The notes below the pieces were generated by a model that did no database searches, had not been told where the DNA came from, and was given only the letters and a program-made list of their open reading frames with translations. From an uncultured Oscillospiraceae bacterium (GTDB lineage Bacteria > Bacillota > Clostridia > Oscillospirales > Oscillospiraceae): 6,753 nucleotides of DNA. This document shows positions 1-5,769 of this stretch, in pieces. The stretch lies in contig CAUFAM010000060.1 of the NCBI GenBank assembly GCA_959022875.1, forward strand, positions 1-6,753, written 5' to 3'. The translations under genes and the position numbers were made by a program. The stretch's first letter is position 1; each line of letters begins with the position of its first letter.

Positions 1-613
1 AGAAGGGCGCCATCATGGTCTGGTGGTTGGGCACGGTGTTGTAGGTGCGCTTCAGCAGCACGGCAAACTGGGAAAACTCCGCCTCCACATCGCCCACGGT
101 AAAGCTGTCGGTGGAGACCAGGTTGCGCTTCTGATCGGTGCCCACTTGGCACAGGGTTCGGAAATTGTCCTCGGGATGGACCACAATGGGGTTGTCCAGG
201 GCCTTGGTAAAGTCCAGCAGAGGCTCCAGCACCTCATACTCCACTTTGATGAGCCGCGCCGCCCGCCGGGCAATCTCCTCCGTCTCCGCGGCCACAATGG
301 CTACCGGGTCCCCGGCGCAGCGCAGGTGCCGGTCCAGAATCAGCCGGTCATAGGGGCTTGGCTCAGGCCAGGTCTGGCCCGCGGTGGTGAAGCGGCTCTG
401 GGGCATGTCCTCCCAGGTGAGCACTGCCGCCACGCCGGGCACCATTTTGGCCCGGCTGGTGTCGATGGAAATAATGTTGGCCCGGGCGTGGGGGGAGCGC
501 AGCAGCTTGACCCGCAGAGCGTTGTGGGGAACCAGATCCCCGGTGTATACCGGCTTGCCGGTGACCAGGCTCATAGCGTCCTTTTTCCGAACGCCGGTAG
601 AAACAGCCTTCAT
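1..613 (-). CDS. xdhA: Xanthine dehydrogenase-type molybdopterin-binding (large) subunit, N-terminal part, cut by window edge
   Basis: Large catalytic subunit of a molybdenum hydroxylase; the family oxidises purines or related N-heterocycles and aldehydes at a Mo-pterin site in the cytoplasm. Only the first 204 codons are here; the full family length is about 750-800 residues, so the 3' end lies beyond base 1. Residues ~8-130 match the aldehyde oxidase/xanthine dehydrogenase a/b hammerhead domain: VTGKPVYTGD (17-26), LRSPHAR (38-44), and AGDPVAIVAAET in the middle. Near the edge, GDVEAEF followed by RTYNTVPNHQTMMAPF begins the first Mo-cofactor-binding domain. The start ATG (613-611) overlaps the TGA of the 2Fe-2S gene as ATGA and follows a purine-rich SD (AGGGAGGGGAG, 629-619). 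It is the last visible gene of an operon with FAD and 2Fe-2S subunits upstream. Family assignment is firm. Xanthine as substrate is inferred, because the substrate-specifying residues lie outside the window. The symbol follows the E. coli xdhABC convention. Confidence 0.88.
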   Translation of the reverse strand, partial: MKAVSTGVRKKDAMSLVTGKPVYTGDLVPHNALRVKLLRSPHARANIISIDTSRAKMVPGVAAVLTWEDMPQSRFTTAGQTWPEPSPYDRLILDRHLRCAGDPVAIVAAETEEIARRAARLIKVEYEVLEPLLDFTKALDNPIVVHPEDNFRTLCQVGTDQKRNLVSTDSFTVGDVEAEFSQFAVLLKRTYNTVPNHQTMMAPF

Positions 614-1074
614 CCCTGCTCCCCTCCCTTCATGGCCAGATACTTGCGAATGGCCCGCAGCTGCCCCTGATAGCCGGAGCAGCGACACAGGTTTCCGGTG
701 AGGTAGTGCTGAATCTCCTCCTCGGTGGGGTTTTTCAGCTCCCGCACCATGGCCAATACATTCATAATAAAGCCGGGTGAGCAGAAGCCGCACTGCTCCG
801 CTCCCTCGTCAGCCAAAAAGGCGCCGAACTCCGCCGCCTCCTCCTGAAGTCCCTCCAGGGTGGTGACCACATGGCCCTCCACCCGGGGGGCGGGCACCGA
901 ACAGGACAGCACAGGCGTTCCGTCCATCCACACGGTACACAGACCGCATCCGCTGGTCTCACAGCCACACTTCACTGACAGGCAGCCCACCTTCCGCAGG
1001 CAGTGGAGCAGCGTCTCGTCCGCCTCCACCTCATCGGTGCGGACTGCTCCGTTCAACGTCCACTTGATGGTCAT
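610..1074 (-). CDS. xdhC: 2Fe-2S iron-sulfur subunit of xanthine dehydrogenase-type molybdenum hydroxylase
   Basis: Small electron-transfer subunit (154 aa, normal for the family) carrying two [2Fe-2S] clusters that pass electrons from the Mo-pterin centre to FAD. The N-terminal plant-ferredoxin fold has the first cluster ligands C38, C43, C46 and C58 in the GCxxxxCGxC...C pattern (KCGCETSGCGLC, then DGTPVLSC). The C-terminal helical domain has QCGFCSPG (Q94, C95, C98) and LTGNLCRCSGY (C130, C132), the ligands of the second cluster; Q94 is the conserved Gln next to the pterin. Extra cysteines at 25, 31 and 36 flank the first cluster. The ATG at 1074-1072 is set by a strong SD (GGAGGTGAG, 1089-1081) inside the end of the FAD gene, and the two genes overlap as ATGA. 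Its own stop overlaps the large-subunit start in the same way, so the three subunits are probably translationally coupled. A related hydroxylase (nicotinate, CO or aldehyde type) cannot be excluded from this subunit alone. Confidence 0.93.
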   Translation of the reverse strand: MTIKWTLNGAVRTDEVEADETLLHCLRKVGCLSVKCGCETSGCGLCTVWMDGTPVLSCSVPAPRVEGHVVTTLEGLQEEAAEFGAFLADEGAEQCGFCSPGFIMNVLAMVRELKNPTEEEIQHYLTGNLCRCSGYQGQLRAIRKYLAMKGGEQG

Positions 1075-1829
1075 ACTCCACTCACCTCCAGCTGCTCTTT
1101 GCAGCGCTTCAGCAGCACCCCCGCCAGATGGCGGCGGTACTTGGCGCTCCCTCTCATATTGTCGCCATATTCCAGGGCCAGAACCTGCTTCTCCAGCTCC
1201 TCCCAGGAGCGGTTCTCCACCACACGGGGGCTTCCCGGCCGGGCGCCGATGACGGCCCGCCAGGTCTCTCCTACTTTGGACAGGGCGCAGGTGAGTACCG
1301 GCAGGTCCGTCTCACTGTTCCGGGCCGTCTCATAGGCCACAGGGCGGCCGTCCTTCTTCACAAAAACCCAGGCCAGGACATCCCGGTCCCGGGGCTGCTT
1401 CACATACTCCTCCAGAGGGATCCGCCCCGCCCCCGCCAGCTCCACCTGGCAGCTGAGGGCCAGAAGGGCGGTGACGATGTCGGAAAAGCCAAAGCGGGAA
1501 TAGACGCTTCCGCCCAGGGTGGCGCAGTTGCGAAACTGCACGCCTACAATGTGCTGGGTGCACTTCCGGAACAGCCCGTCAAAGCACTTCTCCAGCATAA
1601 AGTTGGTCTCCAGCTGCCGCAGGGTGACCATGGCCCCCAGGGCGGCCTCCTCCCCCCGGTCCTGGATCTGATCCAGACCCAGCCCGGACAGGTCAATGAG
1701 GGTATCATACTTCCGCTCCCCCATGCGCATCCAGCAGCCCCCACCGATAATCGCATTGGCCCGGCGCTGGTTCAGCTCATGGGCCTGGGCCAGGGATTGG
1801 GCCTTAATATAATTACGCGCGGTATACAT
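1071..1829 (-). CDS. xdhB: FAD-binding (medium) subunit of xanthine dehydrogenase-type molybdenum hydroxylase
   Basis: Flavoprotein subunit that takes electrons from the 2Fe-2S subunit and passes them to NAD+ or another acceptor. It is 252 aa, shorter than the usual ~280-300. Visible landmarks are a glycine loop IIGGGCWMRMG (27-37) where the family usually has an AGGTD-type FAD loop, IDLSGL (45-50), GAMVT (65-69), the pyrophosphate-binding RNCATLGGSV (100-109), SDIVTALLAL (116-125), and the C-terminal GSAKYRRHLAGVLLKR typical of the CO dehydrogenase flavoprotein C-terminal domain. The ATG at 1829-1827 is preceded by AAAGGGAG (ending at 1841) with an 11-nt spacer. The gene lies 44 nt after the gamma-glutamyltransferase-family gene and overlaps the 2Fe-2S gene by ATGA. 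The shortness and odd first loop fit a compact Firmicutes-type subfamily I recognise only from general knowledge. The electron acceptor is not evident. Confidence 0.9.
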   Translation of the reverse strand: MYTARNYIKAQSLAQAHELNQRRANAIIGGGCWMRMGERKYDTLIDLSGLGLDQIQDRGEEAALGAMVTLRQLETNFMLEKCFDGLFRKCTQHIVGVQFRNCATLGGSVYSRFGFSDIVTALLALSCQVELAGAGRIPLEEYVKQPRDRDVLAWVFVKKDGRPVAYETARNSETDLPVLTCALSKVGETWRAVIGARPGSPRVVENRSWEELEKQVLALEYGDNMRGSAKYRRHLAGVLLKRCKEQLEVSGV

Positions 1830-1856
1830 AAGTGAATCCGCTCCCTTTTGTATTCT

Positions 1857-1871
1857 AAAATCTCAGATTTT
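1857..1871. repeat. 15-bp near-perfect palindrome between the Ntn-hydrolase gene and the hydroxylase genes
   Basis: AAAATCT-C-AGATTTT: 7-bp arms around one central base, just after the stop of the gamma-glutamyltransferase-family gene and before the SD of the FAD subunit. It could be a small hairpin in the mRNA, an RNA-processing or stability element, or a DNA operator. The stem is almost all A/T and has no following U-run beyond its own arm, so it is not a convincing terminator. Confidence 0.5.
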
Positions 1872-1873
1872 TC

Positions 1874-3499
1874 TCACCAAGCGGCCACTGTGCCGTCGCA
1901 CCGGGGCTCGGTGGCGCCCATGAGAAGACCGTTGCCGGTGCGCCAGATGATCTCTCCCCGGCCCATGTTGATGGGATCGGAGATAACCTCCACCTCATGG
2001 CCCATCTCCTGAAGCTCCCGGGCAATATGGGCGGGGACGCCGTCCTCCAGTTGGATCTTTTTTCCGCCGATCCACTGGATGCGGGGGGCGTCCAGACAGT
2101 CCTGGGGATTCATGTGGTAGTCAATGGTGTTCACCGCCACCAACACATGGCCCTGGGGCTGCATGAACGCGCCCATCACCCCAAAGGGGCCCACCGCCTC
2201 CCCGTCCTTGAGCAGGAAACCGGGGATAATGGTGTGGTAGGAGCGCTTGCCTCCCGCCAGACAGTTGTCGCTGCACTCGTCCAGGGAGAAGTTGGCTCCC
2301 CGGTTTTGCAGGGAGATGCCCGTACCCGGGATCGCCACTCCCGCGCCGAAGGTAGTGTAGTTGCTCTGGATAAAGGAGACCATGTTCCCCTCCGGGTCGG
2401 CGGTGCACAGGTAGATGGTCCCGCCGCAAGAGGGGTCTCCCGCCTCGGGCTCCAGGGCCTTGTCCCCGATAAGGGACCGGCGCTGGGCGGCGTACCGCTC
2501 CGAGAGCATATCCTCCACCTTGGTTTTCATATACCGGGGGTCGGCCACATAGGTCTTGGTGTCGGCAAAGGCCAGCTTGATGGCCTCCACAATCTTGTGG
2601 TAGGTTTCGGCGTTCTCCTTTTCCTTGGGCAGCTCCAGTCCCCGGAGGATGTTCAGCGCCATGAGCACCGTAATGCCGTGGCCATTGGGCGGAATCTCAC
2701 ACACGGTGTAGCCCTTATAGTCCGTGGTGATGGGCTCCACCCACAGGGGGTGGTAGTTCTCAAAGTCCTCCCGGGCAAAGTAGCCCCCGGTCTCCTGGCT
2801 GAAAGAGACGATCTTCTCCATAATGGAACCCCGGTAGTAGCTTTCGCATCCGGTGGCCGCCAGCTCCTCCATGGTCTGGGCATACTCCTCCCAGCAGAAA
2901 AGGTCGCCCGCCTCATAGCTCTCTCCATTCTTGGTGAAGCGCTCCCACCAATAGCGGTGGGGCCCAGGATCGCTCTTCATAGCCCCTTCAATGCGCCGCA
3001 TGTCCTTTCGCCACTGCTTGGCCACATTCACCGGGACGGGAACGCCCTCCCGGGCGTAGGAAATAGCGGGGGCAAAGAGTTCACCCAGGGTCTTTGTCCC
3101 AAAGCGGCGGTTGAGCTCCGCCCAGCCTGCGGGGGCTCCGGGCACCATGGTGGGGATCCACCCCTCCTTGGGCATCTCCTCAAAGCCCAGCTCCCGCACC
3201 CTTTGGGCACTGAGGGCCATGGGGGCCACGCCGCTGGCATTGAGCCCATAGAGCTTCTTTTCCTTCTCAATCCATACAAGAGCGAAGCAATCGGAGCCCA
3301 GGCCATTGCCTGTGGGCTCCAGCAGGGGCATAGCCGCCGCCATGGCCACCGCCGCATCCACGGCGTTCCCCCCCGCCTTCATCACATCCACCCCGATCTG
3401 GGCCCCCAGAGGCACCGAGGTACAGGCCATGCCGTGGCGGCCATATACCACGTTGCGCCGGGACGGATAAGAGTATTGCTCCGGATCAAACTTTACCAT
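1874..3499 (-). CDS. Gamma-glutamyltransferase-family Ntn-hydrolase, cytoplasmic YwrD/HpxW-like type
   Basis: A 541-aa member of the gamma-glutamyltransferase (GGT) family. Such proteins are made as a proenzyme and cleave themselves before a Thr that becomes the nucleophile. Here the likely site is G360/T361 in SCGGTIYLCTADPEGNMVSF, giving chains of about 360 and 181 residues. Other family marks are KAGGNAVDAAVAMAAA (41-56), EPTGNGLGSDCF (61-72), VPGAPAGWAEL (119-129), the LAFADTKTYVADPRY region (309-323), GKRSYHTIIPG (417-427) and MGAFMQPQGH (442-451). The classical glutamate-binding Arg of the RExAP motif is Ser here (SGVAP, S89), and the usual SS pair is H422-T423, so a true glutathione substrate is doubtful. 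There is no signal peptide, unlike secreted GGTs. The ATG at 3499-3497 is chosen because AGAGGGGGAG lies 7 nt upstream; an in-frame ATG at 3571 would place the promoter inside the gene. It is the first gene of the Mo-hydroxylase operon. HpxW oxamate amidohydrolase acts in urate breakdown, so a purine-related amidase role is possible but inferred. Confidence 0.9.
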   Translation of the reverse strand: MVKFDPEQYSYPSRRNVVYGRHGMACTSVPLGAQIGVDVMKAGGNAVDAAVAMAAAMPLLEPTGNGLGSDCFALVWIEKEKKLYGLNASGVAPMALSAQRVRELGFEEMPKEGWIPTMVPGAPAGWAELNRRFGTKTLGELFAPAISYAREGVPVPVNVAKQWRKDMRRIEGAMKSDPGPHRYWWERFTKNGESYEAGDLFCWEEYAQTMEELAATGCESYYRGSIMEKIVSFSQETGGYFAREDFENYHPLWVEPITTDYKGYTVCEIPPNGHGITVLMALNILRGLELPKEKENAETYHKIVEAIKLAFADTKTYVADPRYMKTKVEDMLSERYAAQRRSLIGDKALEPEAGDPSCGGTIYLCTADPEGNMVSFIQSNYTTFGAGVAIPGTGISLQNRGANFSLDECSDNCLAGGKRSYHTIIPGFLLKDGEAVGPFGVMGAFMQPQGHVLVAVNTIDYHMNPQDCLDAPRIQWIGGKKIQLEDGVPAHIARELQEMGHEVEVISDPINMGRGEIIWRTGNGLLMGATEPRCDGTVAAW

Positions 3500-3506
3500 T
3501 GTATAA

Positions 3507-3516
3507 CTCCCCCTCT
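3507..3516 (-). promoter_or_regulatory. Ribosome binding site that fixes the start of the GGT-family gene
   Basis: AGAGGGGGAG read on the minus strand, 7 nt before the ATG at 3499. It favours this start over the in-frame ATG 72 nt further upstream, which overlaps the -35 box (3571-3566). Confidence 0.7.
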
Positions 3517-3541
3517 TCCTGCTGCGGGTTATCGCACCCCC

Positions 3542-3571
3542 ATTATACAAGAAGCACGCCGTCCCAGGCAA
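3542..3571 (-). promoter_or_regulatory. Sigma-A promoter of the GGT-family/Mo-hydroxylase operon
   Basis: On the minus strand, TTGCCT (3571-3566) is followed by an 18-nt spacer and a consensus TATAAT (3547-3542). The predicted transcript starts near 3535, leaving a leader of about 35 nt with the SD. It lies between the pheA terminator and the first gene, which supports an independent transcription unit. No operator is obvious beside it. Confidence 0.75.
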
Positions 3572-3604
3572 CCATTGTGTCTTCTTTTCTTGTTCCTTTT
3601 GGGC

Positions 3605-3636
3605 ATAAAAAACCCGCCCGTGGGGTTCGGGCGGGT
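3605..3636 (-). terminator. Rho-independent terminator of the tyrA-pheA operon
   Basis: On the minus strand, a perfect 9-bp stem (ACCCGCCCG / CGGGCGGGT, 3636-3628 and 3620-3612) with a 7-nt loop AACCCCA is followed by a T-run (six T including the stem base). It starts 7 nt after the pheA stop codon. It is a textbook intrinsic terminator and separates the aromatic operon from the next promoter. Confidence 0.95.
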
Positions 3637-3643
3637 GTTCCGG

Positions 3644-4780
3644 TCAGATCTCCGCGTAATTTCCCAAAAAGTGTAAGCTGATGCACTCCCGCTCCAGCTC
3701 CTCCAGCATGCCCAGCACGCCCTCCTCCAGTACGGAGGCCTCGATCTCCATAAAGAAGACAAACTCAAAGTTGCGTCCCGTTACCGGGCAGCTCTCCAGC
3801 TTGGTCAGGTTAATGCCCAAGGCGGAGAATTTGGAGAGGATCTCATAGAGGGCTCCGGGCCGGTTGTCACAGCCCACGATGAGGCTAATGCGGTTAGCCC
3901 CGGCATAGATGGCCGGGGTTTTGGCCACACAGAAGAAGCGGGTATAGTTGTTGTCGCTGTTTTGAATGTCGTCCTTCACACACTCCAGGCCGTAGAGCTG
4001 GGCACAGGGGTGGGAGGAGATAGCGGCAATGCCTGGGTCGCCGCTCTGGGCCACCTTCTGGGCTGCCATGGCCGTGTTGCCGCAGGGAATCACCTTGACC
4101 CCCTCCAGTCCGCGCAGAAAACGGCTGCACTGGCCGATGGCCTGCTCGTGGGAATAAATTTCCCGGATGTCCTCCAGGCGGGTGCCCGGCAGGGCCAGCA
4201 GCTCATGGCGGATGCACAGCCGGACTGAGCGCACCACGCTGAGGCTGTACTTTTGCAGCAGGTCGTAGGCTGCCCTAACCGAGCCGTTGGAACTGTTTTC
4301 GATGGGCAGCACGCCAAACTGGCACTCGCCCTCCTCCACCGCCCGGACCACATCGTCAAAGGTGTTTACATACCGAAGCTCTCCCCGGGGAAACAGCCGG
4401 TCGCAGGCCGTCTGGGAGTTGGCTCCCTCCACTCCCTGGCAGGCCACAAGCCCGGTCTTGGGGAACACCGCCGCTCCCGCGTCCAACGCGGCCTTGATCA
4501 TTTCTCCCACTTTAGAGGGGGCAGACAGCAGCTCCGCCTGCCGGGCCTTGGCCAGCTGAAACAGGGTGGTGAAGAGGTGGTAGGCATACCGCTCCCGGTC
4601 CCCCGCCTGTTTGGCCACCTTGGAGAGGATCTCCCGCTCCCGGCCCCGGTTGACGATGGGCATACGGTGCTCATTTTTATATTGGGCAATGTCCTCTGCC
4701 AGATCCATCCGCTCCAAAAACAGCTCCAGCATCTGGTCGTCAATCACATCAATCTTCTTACGAATTTCTGCTAAGTCCAT
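3644..4780 (-). CDS. pheA: Bifunctional chorismate mutase / prephenate dehydratase (P-protein) with ACT domain
   Basis: Converts chorismate to prephenate and prephenate to phenylpyruvate, the phenylalanine branch. It is 378 aa, close to the ~386 of E. coli PheA. The AroQ mutase domain is ~1-85, with R7, R24, K35, R47, E48 and Q81 lining up by spacing with E. coli R11, R28, K39, R51, E52 and Q88; the D48 equivalent is N44. The dehydratase domain is ~110-290: CQGVEGANSQ (114-123), NTFDDVVRAVEEG (139-151), PIENSSNGSV (159-168), SHEQAIGQC (210-218), and the catalytic YTRF (T280-R281-F282). The ACT regulatory domain (~298-375) has GAL (309-311) but ESCP at 329-332 where Phe-sensing enzymes have ESRP. 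The ATG at 4780 follows AGGAGGG with a 5-nt spacer, 32 nt after tyrA. A terminator follows directly. Enzyme identity is certain; whether Phe feedback works is uncertain because of the Cys. Confidence 0.97.
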   Translation of the reverse strand: MDLAEIRKKIDVIDDQMLELFLERMDLAEDIAQYKNEHRMPIVNRGREREILSKVAKQAGDRERYAYHLFTTLFQLAKARQAELLSAPSKVGEMIKAALDAGAAVFPKTGLVACQGVEGANSQTACDRLFPRGELRYVNTFDDVVRAVEEGECQFGVLPIENSSNGSVRAAYDLLQKYSLSVVRSVRLCIRHELLALPGTRLEDIREIYSHEQAIGQCSRFLRGLEGVKVIPCGNTAMAAQKVAQSGDPGIAAISSHPCAQLYGLECVKDDIQNSDNNYTRFFCVAKTPAIYAGANRISLIVGCDNRPGALYEILSKFSALGINLTKLESCPVTGRNFEFVFFMEIEASVLEEGVLGMLEELERECISLHFLGNYAEI

Positions 4781-4812
4781 TCTTACCCTCCTGTCATACT
4801 CCTGCCGCCGCT

Positions 4813-5649
4813 TCAGCAGCCGCCGGCGGCCATTTTCTTCTCCCGGCCGTCCCGGAGCAGCGCGCGCAGCCCCTCCTCATCCCGGGCCTTCAGGGCCTGG
4901 GCATACTCATTGAGGTGGCCGATGAGCTCGTCCAGCACCACGGTGAGGTAGTCGGCGTCCGCCAGAAACAGCTCCGTCCACATGTCCTCATCCAGCCGGG
5001 CGACTCTGGTCATGTCCTGAAAGCTGCCCGCGGAAAAGCCCCGGCGGCGCTGGGCCTCAGGGGACTTCACATAGGCGCTGGACACAATGTGGGCCAGCTG
5101 GGAGGTAAAGGCGATGATCCGGTCGTGTTCCTCGGGATCGGAGTAGGTCAGCCCTCCAAACCCCAAATCCAGGAAGAAATGCTTCAGCACCTCCAGCTTC
5201 TCGGGGGCTGTCTCCCCATCCGGAGTCAGGATCATGGAAGCCCCCACATAGAGGTCCTCCGTGGAGGAGCGGAAGCCTCCCCGCTCCCGGCCCGCCATGG
5301 GGTGGCCGCCCACATAGGTAAAGCCCTGCTGGCGGGCAATAGGGGTAATGGCCTGCACCACCTTGCGCTTCACCCCGCACAAATCCACCAGGATGGCATC
5401 CGAAGAAAATTCTCCCGCGTGCTCCTGAGTCCAGGCCACCGCGGCCCCGGGCCGGACCGCCAGAAGCACAATGTGGCACTTGGGCAGCGTCTCCTGGGTC
5501 AGCGATCCGTCAATGGCGCCGCACATCCGGGCCAGCTCCATGGTCTCCCCGTCCAGATCGATGCCATATACGCTGTGGCCGGTGCGCTTTTTGATGCTCT
5601 TAGCCATAGATCCGCCGATCAGGCCAAGCCCTACAATTCCAATGTTCAT
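4813..5649 (-). CDS. tyrA: Prephenate dehydrogenase (TyrA family)
   Basis: NAD(P)-dependent oxidative decarboxylation of prephenate to 4-hydroxyphenylpyruvate, the tyrosine branch; pheA follows 32 nt downstream and works on the same substrate. It is 278 aa. The N-terminal Rossmann fold begins at once: IGIVGLGLIGGS (3-14), with D31 at the end of strand 2 (YGIDLD), an acidic residue that favours NAD. VDLCGVK (88-94), GGHPMAG (114-120, H116), EEHDRIIAFTSQLAH (H175 and H187) and the helical C-terminal domain with SAGSFQDMTRVA are typical. There is no C-terminal ACT domain, unlike the longer TyrA of Bacillus, so no allosteric Tyr site is visible. The ATG at 5649 is chosen because the NAD fold starts right after it and AGAGGAA lies 4 nt upstream; an in-frame upstream ATG at 5745 adds 32 residues without family likeness. 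An arogenate-specific enzyme cannot be excluded. Confidence 0.95.
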   Translation of the reverse strand: MNIGIVGLGLIGGSMAKSIKKRTGHSVYGIDLDGETMELARMCGAIDGSLTQETLPKCHIVLLAVRPGAAVAWTQEHAGEFSSDAILVDLCGVKRKVVQAITPIARQQGFTYVGGHPMAGRERGGFRSSTEDLYVGASMILTPDGETAPEKLEVLKHFFLDLGFGGLTYSDPEEHDRIIAFTSQLAHIVSSAYVKSPEAQRRRGFSAGSFQDMTRVARLDEDMWTELFLADADYLTVVLDELIGHLNEYAQALKARDEEGLRALLRDGREKKMAAGGC

Positions 5650-5653
5650 ACGG

Positions 5654-5661
5654 TTCCTCTC
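5654..5661 (-). promoter_or_regulatory. tyrA ribosome binding site
   Basis: GAGAGGAA on the minus strand at the end of a GA-repeat tract (from 5667), 4 nt before ATG 5649. It supports the short start for tyrA over the upstream in-frame ATG. Confidence 0.6.
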
Positions 5662-5668
5662 TCTCTCA

Positions 5669-5691
5669 AACGGCCCGCTCCACGGGCAGTT
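5669..5691 (-). promoter_or_regulatory. Imperfect stem-loop in the tyrA leader, just 5' of the SD
   Basis: Minus strand: AAC-T-GCCCG, loop TGGAG, CGGGC-C-GTT. This gives 8 base pairs with one T/C mismatch. It ends 7 nt before the SD, so it may affect translation start. No T-run follows, so it is not a terminator. The role is unknown and it could be chance in GC-rich DNA. Confidence 0.35.
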
Positions 5692-5740
5692 CTCTTTCCT
5701 TGCTCCCGCTCGCGCCGGTATGTCATATCCGATTGGATAG

Positions 5741-5769
5741 AGCATAACACTTTGCCTGCCAAAAGAAAA
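5741..5769 (-). promoter_or_regulatory. Probable tyrA-pheA promoter (extended -10)
   Basis: Minus strand TG-T-TATGCT (5749-5741) is an extended -10 element; only a poor -35 (TTTTCT, 5769-5764) lies 17 nt upstream. Predicted start is near 5734, giving a leader of about 85 nt. A small dyad, TATCC-AATC-GGATA (5739-5726), spans the predicted start site and could be an operator. Confidence 0.4.

Noticed and set aside
23..670. 215-codon plus-strand frame opposite the Mo subunit
   Set aside because: It is a shadow of the large hydroxylase subunit; there is no SD and its composition is typical of antisense frames in GC-rich DNA.
3500..3571. Upstream in-frame ATG at 3571 extending the GGT-family protein by 24 residues
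   Set aside because: It overlaps the -35 box and contains the -10 box of the operon promoter; the ATG at 3499 has a strong SD and the family-like sequence begins after it.
1997..3676. Long 559-codon open frame on the plus strand opposite the GGT-family gene
   Set aside because: It is antisense to a clearly conserved gene, runs across that gene's promoter and the pheA terminator, and its His/Gly/Leu-rich protein has no domain likeness. GC-rich third positions leave the opposite strand open.
4781..4812. Possible separate promoter or terminator between tyrA and pheA
   Set aside because: The 32-nt gap holds the pheA SD and no -10/-35 pair or hairpin with a T-run; a shared transcript is simpler.
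5650..5745. N-terminal extension of TyrA from an ATG at 5745
   Set aside because: The 32 added residues are not TyrA-like, the NAD-binding fold starts at the internal Met, and the ATG lies inside the probable -10 element.
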